Source of the DNA: Amoebidium appalachense
Lineage: Eukaryota; Ichthyosporea
Length of the DNA: 64,000 nucleotides
NCBI GenBank assembly: GCA_963693365.1
Contig: CAVNZM010000011.1
Location: forward strand, 1,798,001 to 1,862,000
Direction: 5' to 3'
Every line of letters starts with the position of its first letter. Position 1 is the stretch's first letter. Position numbers and translations under genes: made by a program. Of this stretch, positions 1 through 18,809 are shown one piece after another. The notes below the pieces were generated by a model. It ran no database searches. It was not told the DNA's origin and saw only the letters and a program-made list of their open reading frames with translations.

Positions 1-248
1 CAAGTACACACATCAAACACACAAATGCAAAGACTCACAGTCCACCTGTCAAACCGAGCACACACACACTCAAACCAACAACCCCCCCCCCCCCCCCCCC
101 AACCAACACGCACACACACACAGACCCACAAACCTACCCACACCTACACACTCACACAACATCCCCTCCCCCCCCCCTATCCCTACACACACACAGCCAA
201 TGCCCAGCCCCCCCTCCCCACCCTCCACACCCCCCCCCCCCTCAAAAA

Positions 249-317
<69 letters not shown>

Positions 318-342
318 CACGCACACGCACACAAACACACAC

Positions 343-2044
343 CTGCTCAACTCCCTCCAAGGCTCGTCCTCCAGGATACACCCCAAGTGCAGTGTCATAA
401 ACCCCCGCCTTGGCCGGCACCCCGTTCAACCTCATCACAACCAACACCCTTTCAACCCCCCTCCTATCCCCTGCTTTTGTGTAAGCGCCGATAACCGTTT
501 GGTATTCTTTTGGCCCCGGGATAAACCCCAGATGAGGGAGGGTATGAAGCATTCCCTCTGCTTCTAGTGCCTGACCGGATTCCCCGAGGGTAGATAGAAT
601 GCTTTGATACAGCACTGGGCCGATTGGAACTATCCGGGTAGATCGAATGGCGGCAATGATCTTATCGGCTCCTCGGAAATTTCCCGTTTTGATGTACGCC
701 CTGTTTGAGGTCAAACCGTAAGATGGCTGGAAAATGCATCGCCAAAAGGAAATGTCGTCAAGCAGACACCAGGAGGGATCGGAAAAAGGGCGGCTGGGGG
801 GGGGGAGGAGGGGGGGCACGGGCATGTTGTATGCGATATGAAAGCAGATATCAAGAAAAAACGAAAAATCAAGAAACCGTGGGAGTTTGGGGGAAGGGGG
901 GGGGAGGTGGTAATGCAAAACTTGCTCTTCAAAACATGCTCTTTTGTAAACCCTATCGAAGAGCCTAGAATGAAAAGAAATCAAGCTCAAAATGGGGCAA
1001 ATTTGTGTGGTGGTGGTGGTGGTGGTTTTGTGGGTGTGTACGTGTGTAGAGTGGGTTTTGTGTGTCTGTGTGCGTGTTTTTCAGGGGAAAAGAGGGGGAG
1101 GGTGGGGAGAGGGGGGGGGGGGGGGGGGTGTTGATGAGATGCCCGGCTTGAACTGAAAACACAATATACCAGTGAGCAACATTAGGCTGAACACCAGTAG
1201 ATGGAAATCATTCAACACACCCAGGAGGGGAAACAACGAGGAGAAGGGAGGGGCAACTTTAACACTAAGTTCAGGCCACATATCGCATAATGAACTTGAC
1301 ACGTGTACGGAAAGAGGAGAAACACGAGAGACAAGGGGCATGGGAAAGGATGTGGTGCACGGTAGGGAATGCAAAGACGCACAACAAAACATAAAGTGCG
1401 CACATATGTATCTCTGCAGCGCGGGGGGGGGGGGGGGGGGGGGTATGTTTAGAGGGTGAATGAGGAGGAGCATGGAAAGTGTAGAAGGGGCTCAATAGGA
1501 GGGGAAGGGGGAGGGGGAAGGGTTGGGGGGGGGGGGGGGGGGGGAGGGATGCTTGGGTGGGAAACACATAGAGCTACAAGATAAAGGTTTGAATGATCAC
1601 ATTCCGAAAAAACGCCTAACGAGAACCATCACAGGACATTTCACTCAGCAAGTAAGGGCAACGCTGGTGTCGCATTTCAGGAGAATATGACGGATTTGCA
1701 TTCATAATGGGACACTATGCACCCTATATCAAGATACACCATGAAAGTATGGTGCCAACGAGGTAGACGAGTGGAAGGGAGGGATTTGTACACGTTGGGG
1801 GGGAAAGGAAAGGAAGAAGGAGGAAGAAAAAGGAGGGGAAGGGGGGGGGTCCCTTAGAATGTAGGGGAAATGCAAATTCTTCTGTAAAGGGGTGCAGGCA
1901 GAGAGGCAGCATACACACAGGAAAGAGATTACAAAAAGATACATGGCAAAAGACGGCATGGTACAAGAAATTTACCAGGACACAATAACTCGTCGAGGGT
2001 AAGGGGAAAAGTGGATGTATACTAGAAATGCATGTGTGTGTGTG

Positions 2045-2078
<34 letters not shown>

Positions 2079-2227
2079 TGAATGCGGAACACGGTACGAA
2101 GTACGCATACACGATGAGAAGCATGGTGCAGGACACATGCAAAGGCAAACATTCAAGTATGCAACATCAGCCATGCGCACAGTATGCGTCATAAGCAGAG
2201 CCCATCCTCAGGGAGGGCCCAAGTCAT

Positions 2228-2261
<34 letters not shown>

Positions 2262-2740
2262 TTGAATGCGGAACACGGTACAAAGTACGCATACACGACG
2301 AGGGAGGGGGGGGGGGGGGGGGGGGTTGAGGGAGGGAGGGAGAGAGAGAGCCACAGATCGAGGTATTGACAGGGAAAAGGGGCGAAAGAGATTAGAGAAG
2401 GGGTATGTGAGGAGGAATAGTTAAAAAGCGGGGAGGGGTTGGTAAGATATTTGTTGAACTACAAAAGCGAAAGGAGCAGGAAAGGGGTAGGTTCAGGAAG
2501 AGAGCAAGAGAGCAAGAGAGCAAGAGAGCGAGGGAGAGAGGAAGGAGAGCGAGAGAGCGGGAGAGTGAGGGAAAGAGGAAGCGAGGGAGGGAGGGAGGGA
2601 GGGAGGGAGGGAGGGAGGGAGGGAGGGAGGGAGGGAGGGAGGGGGGGGGGGGGGGGGGGGGGGGGAATGGAGGGAGAAACTGGGAGGGAGAGACGAGAGG
2701 GTGTGGGGGGAGAGAGAGAGACGGGGGGGGGGGGGGGAAG

Positions 2741-2778
<38 letters not shown>

Positions 2779-2799
2779 GGGAGGCAAGAGAGAGTGTGT

Positions 2800-2856
<57 letters not shown>

Positions 2857-3713
2857 GGGGGGGGGGGGAGAGAGAGAGAGAAAGACAGAGAGAAAGAGAG
2901 AGAGACGGGGGGGGGGGGGGGGGGGGGGAAGGGTTCGAAAGATAGAGGTGTCACGTACTGCCCATAGAAGCTCCATTCGTGAAAAAAAATCCAGAAAGGG
3001 AGGTCGGTGTTTGGCAAAGGGCAAGGGAGGGGGGGGGAGGGGGAGGGGCGGTCGGGGGGGGGGGGGGGGGTTCGACATATCCTCACCCACCTCAAAAAGT
3101 CGAAAAAAAGTTGCTTATTCGGGGCCACACCTCGACTCTGCATGTCCAACATAATCTTGGACAGCGTATCCAAATCCCCGTGCTCTGCACACTCCCTCGT
3201 CACCCGTGTATATGCATCGGCAGTAGGGGGTAAACCCAACTCTATAAGACCTTGCAATGTCAGAAACATGCCTTGCGTGTCTTTCTCCCTTGATAGTTTT
3301 TCTATCAAAACCAGCAGCATTTTCAGATTCGGTTGGAGCTTGTCTGCCTTCAAAAGTCGAACGACCGATTTCGCCGTGTTCAACGGGCTGGCCGCTATGA
3401 GGATCGAGTAGTGGGACGGCTTTATCGTTTTTCTTTGACGCAAACTACTAAAATACGCCCATCCCTCTCTTTGTTTCCCCGTGCTCAAAAGCTCGCTCAA
3501 TTTCGCGCATGTTTGCTGCTCCTCGCTCGGTGGTGGAGGCACCCACTTCCTTTCCTTCGATGTCGCGAATAACCTTCTAACGACCGCATTATTCATATAT
3601 TGTGTGTGTTCCAGGTTTGATGTTTGGCTGGTAGGCCGCAAGGGTATAGTCCGAGAAAAGGAAAAAAGATTCAGCGAAGTGCCTCGTCTGGGAAGGCACC
3701 AGCGCGCTGCCAT
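343..3713 (-). CDS. Pentatricopeptide repeat (PPR) protein, 5' part of gene
   Basis: Two exons are visible: 3091-3713 and 343-700, joined across a 2.4 kb intron (donor GTGGGT, acceptor AAACAG). They encode 327 residues, and the gene continues past the left edge because exon 2 ends at a donor (CAG|GTGTGTG). Joining the exons makes a repeat of exactly 35 residues (starting NKQLFFDFL and ending IRSTRIVP), which supports the splice. About seven degenerate PPR motifs follow one another, for example LYQSILSTLGESGQALEA and EYQTVIGAYTKAGDRRGVE. The start was chosen because the N-terminus (MAARWCLPRRGTSLNLFSFS) is rich in Arg and Ser and poor in acidic residues, like a mitochondrial or plastid targeting peptide. 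PPR proteins bind organellar RNA in processing or translation; the RNA target cannot be read from the sequence. The gene is divergent from the mitoribosomal gene mS29. Confidence 0.85.
2077..2227 (-). repeat. Dispersed repeat family R1, copy A
   Basis: Read on the minus strand, this segment of about 150 bp is nearly identical to 9761-9905 on the plus strand. Both run from TGGGCCCTCCCT through ATGGGCTCTGCTTATGACGC to GTGTTCCGCATTCAAA and then enter a C tract. It has no coding content and no obvious terminal repeats. It lies in the PPR intron and was identified only by comparison within this window. Confidence 0.85.
2260..2302 (-). repeat. Dispersed repeat family R1, truncated copy
   Basis: This is a 3'-end fragment of the same family (minus strand CGTGTATGCGTACTTTG to CCGCATTCAAAA). 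It lies directly beside copy A and is also joined to a long C tract. Confidence 0.75.
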
Positions 3714-6571
3714 GTGTTCATGGGTTAAGTGGTGGGAAGGGGGCGCGTGGGTCTAACCTGGCCTTCCTCCTTAAAGGTATAATGTGCGCCATGTGCCACC
3801 TACCCATACTTCTACATTAGAAAACAACCCACGCAACCCTCTCTCAGTGTGTATACAACTTTTACCTCACTCCCTTGCCTCCTATATATGCACAGTCAAC
3901 TCGGCAGGCTCTATCGTTGCCCCTTTCTAGAAGAGTGGTGAAGTGTCTAAAAGGTGTATATGAAGATGTGTGCAGAAATAGAGATAACACCTTTGATAAT
4001 TAAAAAAAGGACCTCTAGGTCCCATATCCTCAGAAAAGCCCAGACCTAGCACATGGATTGCTCCGTCACTCACTATATAGTCTAAAACACACTTGGTAAA
4101 GGTAACGTAATGCTTCAACCAAAGAAACTGTTGTTGTTTAGAGACAAGTAGCCCACTATTTCTGGACTATAAATATGTATAGCTATATTGCTGTGATTTT
4201 TCACTTCTTCTAAGTGCATGTGCCCTTCCTTACTCCCTCAAAAGCCTTAAAACTCCCTCACACTTTCTCTCTCCCTCTCCGGGCTCCGCCCATGCACACA
4301 TGATGATCTGAACAAGAGTGTTTCAATAGAGGGAAGGGGGATTTTTGCAAGATTATTTTCTATTTCCTTTCATGAGCCAATCATAACTGCATAAACAGAC
4401 CCATAAATAGTAAATACGCGCATTTTGCTTGGACCCCTTTTTACCAGCATTTTCCACCGCCCATGCAACCCTAATGGAATTTACGCAAAGCGACTTAAGG
4501 GGTAATGAAAGCATGGCCCTTTGGGCGTTCCAAAATAGACTGTTCATATCAAAGGTTTACTATTTATAGGCATGTGAGCCTCTGGTCACGGCCCTTTGAA
4601 AGGAGGGCCGTGGCCGTGCTCTGGTGGGCCCAGTGGGCTGTCCCTTAGACTTTTTTGATCAGGGGAGACTGGTGCGCATGCATGCACCCAGCCAACTCTA
4701 TAGAGTGGAGAGACAGACCAGAGAGCTCGAGGGGGAAAAAGAGAGAGAGAGGAGCTCGAGAGAGAGAGAGACAGAGCTTTAGCGCACTTTCCAAATAGCA
4801 ACTAATCACGTCTTTTGCCTTTTGCGGGCTAAGCTTCATGGTTTTTTGAAGTACTTATAGCCATCTAGGTTAACAAAGGGTGACTACGGCGTCAATCCAT
4901 GAGCTTCGTCACGCCTGTGGCAGGGATCTGATCGTTTTTTCTGTCTAAGAATTCCTGGATACGGCTATAGACTTGGTGTTGGTGTCAGGTCGCAAACTCC
5001 TGCAGTTTCAGTAATACCTTTCAAGCGCTGCTGCCTTCTTTTAGCTTGCCGGTACGTCCCTGTTCTTTTTCTGCCCATGGATGGCCGATGTAAAAGAGCG
5101 TTGTGGTGATGGGGTGTTCGGGGTGCGCATTTCTGATGTGCAATGTGCCGTGTGTGTGATTGATGATTCACAGCCCAAATGTCCCAGCATTTCCCACTGT
5201 TGTGTGTTTGCCCGTGTGAGTGCGTCTCGGTTGTGCATGCGTGAGTGCGTGTGTGGTCTCGTGTGTGCATGTGTGTGTATCCGTCCCTGCGTGCGTTTGT
5301 TTTGCCTCCTCACGCGTATGTAGTCTAACATTCGGTTGCTCTTCCGGTCGCTGATTTTTACACATGCTTTCCACTTGCTTGCTTAACTTAGTAGACCCTG
5401 GTAAGTGCAAGAGGAAGAAAGTCGTCTAAGTCAGGAAAATGTGGTACGGGGTGGAGAAGGGAGGCGGGGAACAGGGGGAGAGAGCTGATTGAGCTGCAAG
5501 AGTGAGGAATGTGAAGTGGTACAGAAAGGAGGTCGGCGAGAAAGAGTAACGGATTGAGCGAAGAGCAGAGGATATTGGATTTAGGGACTGAACAGGGTAG
5601 AGAGGTGGTGACTGCATGTGTACATGCATACGTTTTTCCGTATGTCACACTAATGCACAGAGAGAGGGATAGAAGGACAGGGAGAGAGAGAGGAGGGGCG
5701 TTTGGGGGGGGGGGGGGGGGGGGGGGGGGGAGAGAGAGAGAGAGAGGAGTTCTGGAGAAAGAGGGGGGGGGGTTTGGGGTGTAGGGAGAGAAAGAGGGTG
5801 TTTGTGTTTGTGTGTGAGGGTGGGGGTGTAGGGAGAGAAAGAGGGTGTGCTTGTGAGGGAGGGAGAGAGGGGGGGTTTGGGGGAAGAGAGAGAGAGAGAG
5901 AGTTAAACTGATTGACTGACTTGCTTCTGCCAGGACACCCAGAGATATATTGAAAATGGCTGCCACACGTGTACCGCTTATTTCTGCGCCAGTAAGGACA
6001 GCAGTGCACCAGTTCAGATATGTACGTGACCCCTCATCCTGTCACTTCAGATATAAAGCCCCCTCCCCCCCCCCCCCGGCCACCTGTCGGTTGTGAATGT
6101 GTTTATTGTACTCTTGTGGCGCATTGAACCTGTCCCCCCCCCCCCCCCCTCTCACCGGAAAGTTTTTCCTGCCCCCTTTTTTCCTTGGGGGGAAAGGAGG
6201 GGGCGGGATGCGATTATGCTAATGAAGGCGGGGTTTTTGTGAGATTTTTTTTGGGGGGACCCCAGGGGGAAAGGGGGGGGGGGGGGGCCGATGGGGAGGA
6301 AACGCGGGAATGCCATGTGGAGTGGGGTCGTGGATGTGCCGGGAACGGGTGGGGGATTTCATATACGATACTGTGTGTGTGCGTGTGTGTGTGTGTGTGT
6401 GTGTAGTGTGTGTGCAGCTTGTGTGTGTATGTGTGGATGAGAGGGAGGTTTAGGGGGGGGGGGGGGAGCAGGGGGTCGCTTCATAGGATATACCCGGCTA
6501 AGGTCGAGAAGCAGGTTTTTGATTGGGCTTTGTCGTGAGTCTGAAATGAGCACTTGTGTTTGCATATGGTT

Positions 6572-6603
<32 letters not shown>

Positions 6604-6688
6604 TATTATTTACTATTATGGTGTGTGCGCGGTGGAGGGGAGGGGCGGCTAGTTTGGTCAGGTGTGTCACATACTGGCGTGTGCACAA

Positions 6689-6719
<31 letters not shown>

Positions 6720-6871
6720 AACACAAATACACAAGGTCATACACACGCGCTCCTTTTTTATGAACTCAATCGCTCACTCACCCCACCTACCCGCCCACCC
6801 ATCTGACCACACACATACACACACACACACACACATGAATGCGTGTGCACGTACACACACACACACACACG

Positions 6872-6902
<31 letters not shown>

Positions 6903-7121
6903 AAGATGCCAGTCAGGTTATTCAGTACTGCTGCCACTCCATCAGGACTTCTCACTACAGCCTCACCGGTATTCCCCTCCCTCCTTGCCCTCCCTGCCCT
7001 CCCTCCCCCCTTCCCCCCTTGGGCATTCCAACCTCCTATTTTTTTTTACTTTACTGTGAATTTAGTATCTTTCAATTTGACATTTTTTTTTTTTTTTTCC
7101 CCTTTTGATGGTGGTTGTAAA

Positions 7122-7158
<37 letters not shown>

Positions 7159-8624
7159 CGGATCCTAGTGGCAAAATGTGGTCGGGAAGGGGACGGAATG
7201 AAGGGGGATGGAATTCTCTGAAGGAAGATCGATGATCGAATTAATTTGGGAACAGACGGGATTACACAAACACGTGTTGAAAAAATATGGGAATGTGGGA
7301 ATGTGGGAGAAGCATTATTACGGGGACAGACAGGACCAAAGAATACGGGAAACCGACAATCAAGATAGCGATATCAATAAAAAGGGAGGGGGCGGGGGGG
7401 GGGGGGAGGGAGGTCATGGATCTTCATGCTGCTAGTTGTGCATAAAACTGCCCAAGTTCAAAGGCTTCAAAGCAAATAACTTTCATATTGTGAATACTTT
7501 GAATACCTGAGACCCCCTTGGGCTTTGCATACGATATCGAATGAACCAGAACACTCAATATAAGGTTCATCTTTGTTTGACCATCAGTGGGTGCCTATGC
7601 AGCCTCCAGTGTGCTGGAGTAATGTCATGTTTACGTGCTTATGTCATTCACACACACACACACACACAGTACGAGCATTCAGGCGCAGACGTAGGCAAGT
7701 GGTATGTGTTTGGGGAGGGTACAAAATCACAGGGTCCTATGTGGGGCACAGTCATCCAAAGCCAGGTATGTGGAACGTGCTTGCACAAGGGGGGGGGGGG
7801 GGGGGGGATGGTGTATGGAGAGGGGGGAGGGGGGGGGGGGGGGGGGCAAGAGCACAAGGATGTAGGACTTCTATGTATGTCGATGGAGATGGTCATTAGG
7901 GGACCATGGATGGGTGGTTGGGCGGGTCGATGGGTGTGTGTGGGTGTTTGTGGGTGGGTTGATGGATGTGTGTGGTTGAGGTGAAGATGTGGATGGGGGT
8001 GTATGGGTGGGTGGGTGGGTGTAGTCATTGGGCAGCCCAATATAATGTTCGGTCTCTTGTTTATTGAGTTTCATTATCCTTTTCTTTCTTCTTCCTTGGG
8101 GAGATGGAGGGGCGGAGGTTGGAAAATGCTGGTGTGATGGGGTGGGTTAACTGTTTATGGGTAAGGCCCAAAAAACTGTGTCCGTGATTCTCCCTTTACC
8201 CCCCTCCCCTCTGCCTCTCTCCGTGTGAAACCGACTTCTCCTTCTCGTATATTTGGTTTTATTTGGCTCAGCCTAGCCATTAGATTTTTTTTGTGGTGGG
8301 TGTGTTTGTGTATGTGTGGGTGATGTGTGCGCCCCCGCCCCCTCCCCCCCCCTCCCCCTCCCCCCCCCACTCCCCCCCCCTCCCCCCTCCCCCCTCCCCA
8401 CCCCCCTCTGGGGGACGATTCGTACCTTTACGGGATTCTCTTCCGTGACAAAAGGCCCACCAAACGAAAAGACACGATTGCTTGGCATAAGGTATCCTCC
8501 ACTCCCCCGCCCGATCCGCACTCCCACACATACACACACACACCCACGCCCACACACACACAGCACAGGCACAGGCACAGGCACAGGCAGTCACATGCAT
8601 TTTCTTATATCCCCACCCGCACAG
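3714..8624. other. Intergenic region between the PPR and mS29 genes
   Basis: No conserved gene was recognised here. 3730-5380 is ordinary-complexity sequence without a convincing exon. From about 5400 the region alternates G-rich purine tracts, (TG)n/(CA)n arrays and an (ATC)n run near 6571-6605. A possible first exon of the mS29 gene lies at 6906-6968 and is listed separately. Unidentified 5' exons or promoters of the two flanking divergent genes could be hidden here. Confidence 0.5.
6906..6968 (+). CDS. Candidate first exon of mS29 (targeting peptide)
   Basis: An ATG opens 21 codons starting MPVRLFSTAATPSG and ending at a donor-like CACCG|GTATTCC. The peptide has the Arg, Ser, Thr and Ala content of a mitochondrial presequence, and its phase 0 end matches the phase 0 start of the first conserved mS29 exon at 8625. 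No similarity supports it. Other N-terminal exons could lie between, because animal mS29 has about 100 residues before the part found here. Confidence 0.3.
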
Positions 8625-14948
<6,324 letters not shown>

Positions 14949-15751
14949 ATTGTTCAATCGGATGAGTCCCCCTATTGGTGCGCTCACTACACTCATGCCT
15001 GGGGTTTATTTAAATATTTGATAACCCTAAGGTTTTCTTTCTTTTTCGTGTATATGTACGTGGGCTCGGTGTGAGAAGGGTGGGGGGGAGGGGGGTTCTT
15101 ATCATTATTTCCACTCTCGTGATTGGTGCATAGTGAGAGCTTTCGAGTTTCGTATAGTTTTACTGCACTCTCCGTCTTTTCCTGATATGTGCCGGTCTAG
15201 GTGGTTTTTGGTTGCATAAAATGGATCTATTTGACCATAGCAGCTAGTGTTTGGAAAGCACGTTTTGCCACCTTATTTAACTTTTGGGGGTGAAGAGAGG
15301 ATGAATTGGATTTTTGTTTCTTTTATTTTTCTTTCTTTCGTTTATTCTTTTTTTTTTTTTTCCCCGCTGGCAAGGGGAGAGGGGAGGGGAGTGAGGGATA
15401 AAACTGGTGTTGGTTTGTTGGAGTAAACACCAACGCAAGAGGCTAAATCAGTTCCGAAGTTTCAGATACATCTGTATGAGTAGGGGTGTTAGTACGTACC
15501 TTACCGAAGCTCTTTTTTAGTTGTTGTTGTGTTTTGTTTTTTTGTTCGGTTTGGACTTGCTTCGTGCCTAGTAACAGGTTTTATCTCTGCCCGGTCGTGT
15601 AAGTAATGATTGGTTGAAAATGCACCGGAAAGCACACCCAATCAAGGGATGAAATGAATTGCGCAACTTTCTGTGATTGATCCGACATCTGAATGCGATT
15701 AGCCCGACCCTGGTGGTTGGGTACGAGTAAATGCCTCAAGGTGTCAACTGT

Positions 15752-15811
15752 GCACATGCAACGCGAATTCTTCGTTCATGAGCACATGCAACGCGAATTC
15801 TTCGTTCATGA
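15752..15811. repeat. Perfect 30-bp tandem duplication
   Basis: The unit beginning GCACATGCAACGCGAATTCT occurs twice head to tail without mismatch in intergenic DNA. Confidence 0.95.
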
Positions 15812-15876
15812 GCTCCCCCTCCTCCCCTCCCCCCCTCCACCCCTTTTTGTTACTGTGTTTATGTGCGTATATAATG

Positions 15877-15934
<58 letters not shown>

Positions 15935-16150
15935 GCGCGCACGTGTCTGTGTTCGTGTGTTTTTGAGTACGTGTGTATAAGTGTGTGTTGTGTCCCCAAG
16001 GGGGGGGGGAGTGAGAATTCCGTGGCTCCCCCTCCTCTACATTCCAGCTAGGTCCCTTCGCCCGCATTATAATTAATTTGTTGGTTCTGCGACATTCTGT
16101 GACCCTCCCTTTCAGCCTGATATCATGGGCAATTTCGGATTGTTCCCCCC

Positions 16151-16181
<31 letters not shown>

Positions 16182-16417
16182 AAAAAAAAATATGTAGCTG
16201 CCCGGTACCCGGCCAACACAACGTACGTTAACGCACATGCATGTGTACATGCGCACCCACAGACACCGCACCTGGCTAGTCTGTATTGGGGCTTGAACAT
16301 GGCATTATCTCGAAACCCAATCATTCGGATCCGGAATCGATCGATTCTTCTTTGTTTGGGAGGTGGAGGTGGGGGGTTCAGTATGGGGATGGTTGTTGGG
16401 AAGGGCCCCGGGGGGGG

Positions 16418-16420
<3 letters not shown>

Positions 16421-16484
<64 letters not shown>
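16421..16484. repeat. Uninterrupted G run of 64 bases
   Basis: One of the two longest homopolymers in the window. It is intergenic, and its length in the assembly is probably approximate. Confidence 0.9.
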
Positions 16485-16485
<1 letters not shown>

Positions 16486-16843
16486 TGACGGACTGGGAAG
16501 GGCAGGGTAGTTTTTGGCGTATGTGAAGTCGAGAAGACGGCAAGGCAAGGATCAGGTCTACTTGCAGCTTTATTGCCAACTCTGTCTGCTATAACTGTAC
16601 CCAAAGTCACCCTCCTGTCATAAGACTGCAGTATTTGCACCAGGCTATTTATGTGCTAATCCGTCACGTCAGACTCTCAAGACGAAGTGTTGAGCGATAT
16701 GAAGTCACCCATTTCAGTGACTACTCTGGATCTAAGTAGTACTAATACATAGCTAATTTATCATTTATGCACTCGACAGGAGATCTCCTTCACACCGAAC
16801 ATTATGTCTGAGCACTCTCCAGCCTCATTCACCAAATGGGGCG

Positions 16844-16877
<34 letters not shown>

Positions 16878-17208
16878 TCCTCCCCCTGCTCTACCCTCCC
16901 CGGTTCCTCATGAACGGGGGCATTGGAGGCCTGCAAATCGGCTGAGTCGCTGCGTCAAATTTCAAACATGCCACAACAGGACAAGAACCAAGAACCGAAA
17001 ATGAATCTGGGCTAATCCCTAGCAAGTTTATGCTTTACACTAACATCCGCAATGTAGTAGACCACTTATAGCAACGAAAAACTAGAGCCCGAGTACTTAC
17101 AATATTATCTTAATGCCATGAGAGTTTGAACTCCGAGTTTTCCTGTGCGAATATTGTCAGACTGAATGCAAAATTTCTTGTGCCCCCCTCCCCCTCCCCT
17201 CCTATCCC

Positions 17209-17286
<78 letters not shown>

Positions 17287-17597
17287 TCACTCACTCACTC
17301 ACACACATGTCGCTCAGCGCAGGGCAGGTCCCATGACTGTTCGATGAGGTGCCTAAGGGTCACGGCAAGGAGGTCGGCCCGGGGGAAAAGGTGTGTGGTG
17401 TATACCGATTGGCCATAGCCAAATCTTTTTGGGTGTGTCTGCCTTGTTGCTGCACCTTCGAGAATCATCCCTGTTCCAGTGTTGGATGGTTCTTTTGGTA
17501 TATTTTGCGCTGCGCTGTACGCTTCCATTCTGTCTCCTATCGTCCACTGCATATGTAGACCCACCCACCTCCTCGCATACATAAACCCCCCTCTTAA

Positions 17598-17640
<43 letters not shown>

Positions 17641-18450
17641 AAAAAAAAAAAAGAAAGAAAGAAAAGAAAAAAAAAGAAGAAGAAAAAAAAAAGAAAAAGA
17701 AAAAGGGAAAACATGGCCAGAAGTTGCAGCACTGCAGTGGAGGCCAGATCTCGAAGCAATGTATTGCCATTGCAAAAGCCCTCGTGCACAAACCCGCCGT
17801 GCTTGGGAAAAAACCACCAGCGCGCATTGGATACCAACAGCGAGGCCGTCGTCCAATCAGCATGCAGCGATAATAACACCGACCGACTGTGCACGATGGT
17901 GGCCACTGTCCACCCTCTTATCACGATCAGAACCCAGATCTGATCGTGGTGGTACGTATTGCAGGGGCACACAGCTTCTTGCCCACACAAGGAGCCCGGT
18001 TTTGTGTTTCATGCCCAAATATTGAGTGTGGTGTCAATGCAGATTCTCTCATGCCCAAATAAGGAGCATGGTGTCAGGTCACAGTATTATATTATCTGTT
18101 TCGCTGCGCTTGTAAGTTATTGTGTAGCGGGATGTATGGCCTATACATTCTCTCTGCCAATATTTCTAGATAAGCAGCGCTCCCAGTAATTTTGCATTTT
18201 CCGGGTCTTGTCTTGACTTAACTCCTGCCGTAAGAGTATGCATTTCAGCCACATATACAGGTAGATTTAATTCACTAAGTAAATATTAACGCTTGCCCCT
18301 CCGCGACTTCACGTAATTTTCAACCTCTGCCCCTCCTCTCTCTCCCTTGAAGCAGAACCTCGATTATATTACACATGCTATCCTGAACAGACCAGGACTC
18401 CTGCACGGTGTGTGTGTGACTGTATGTGTGTGTGTGTGTGTGTGTGACGG

Positions 18451-18649
<199 letters not shown>

Positions 18650-18777
18650 TGGGAGGAGAGGAGGAGGCCTGGGGGAAGGGGGGGGAGGGGGGGGGGGGGG
18701 GGTTGGACAATAAAGGTAATAATATTAGGAACGTTTACGGCATTCCAACCTGAAGACTGTCCATTATATAATATCCT

Positions 18778-18809
<32 letters not shown>

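Larger units (their letters stand above)
701..3090 (-). other. Low-complexity intron of the PPR gene
   Basis: This intron has no exon-like frame. It contains poly-C on the sense strand, a (CT)n-rich block around 2470-2920, and two copies of a dispersed repeat (2077-2227 and 2260-2302). Long Pro, Leu-Ser or Arg-Glu frames across it are translations of these simple repeats. Confidence 0.7.

Noticed and set aside
25-567. Long frames rich in His-Thr, Cys-Val, Gly, Pro, Arg-Glu or Leu-Ser throughout the window
   Set aside because: They are translations of (CA)n, (TG)n, poly-G, poly-C, (GA)n and (CT)n in several frames at once, with no non-repeat coding content.
6660-6905. Repeat-spacer appearance of CA arrays that might suggest a CRISPR array
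   Set aside because: Dinucleotide arrays without constant-length spacers, in a eukaryotic genome with introns.
8412-8486. Open segment (DDSYLYGILFRDKR) before a GTATCC donor, considered as an mS29 exon
   Set aside because: No AG acceptor exists in the C-rich DNA upstream and it does not resemble any mS29 segment.
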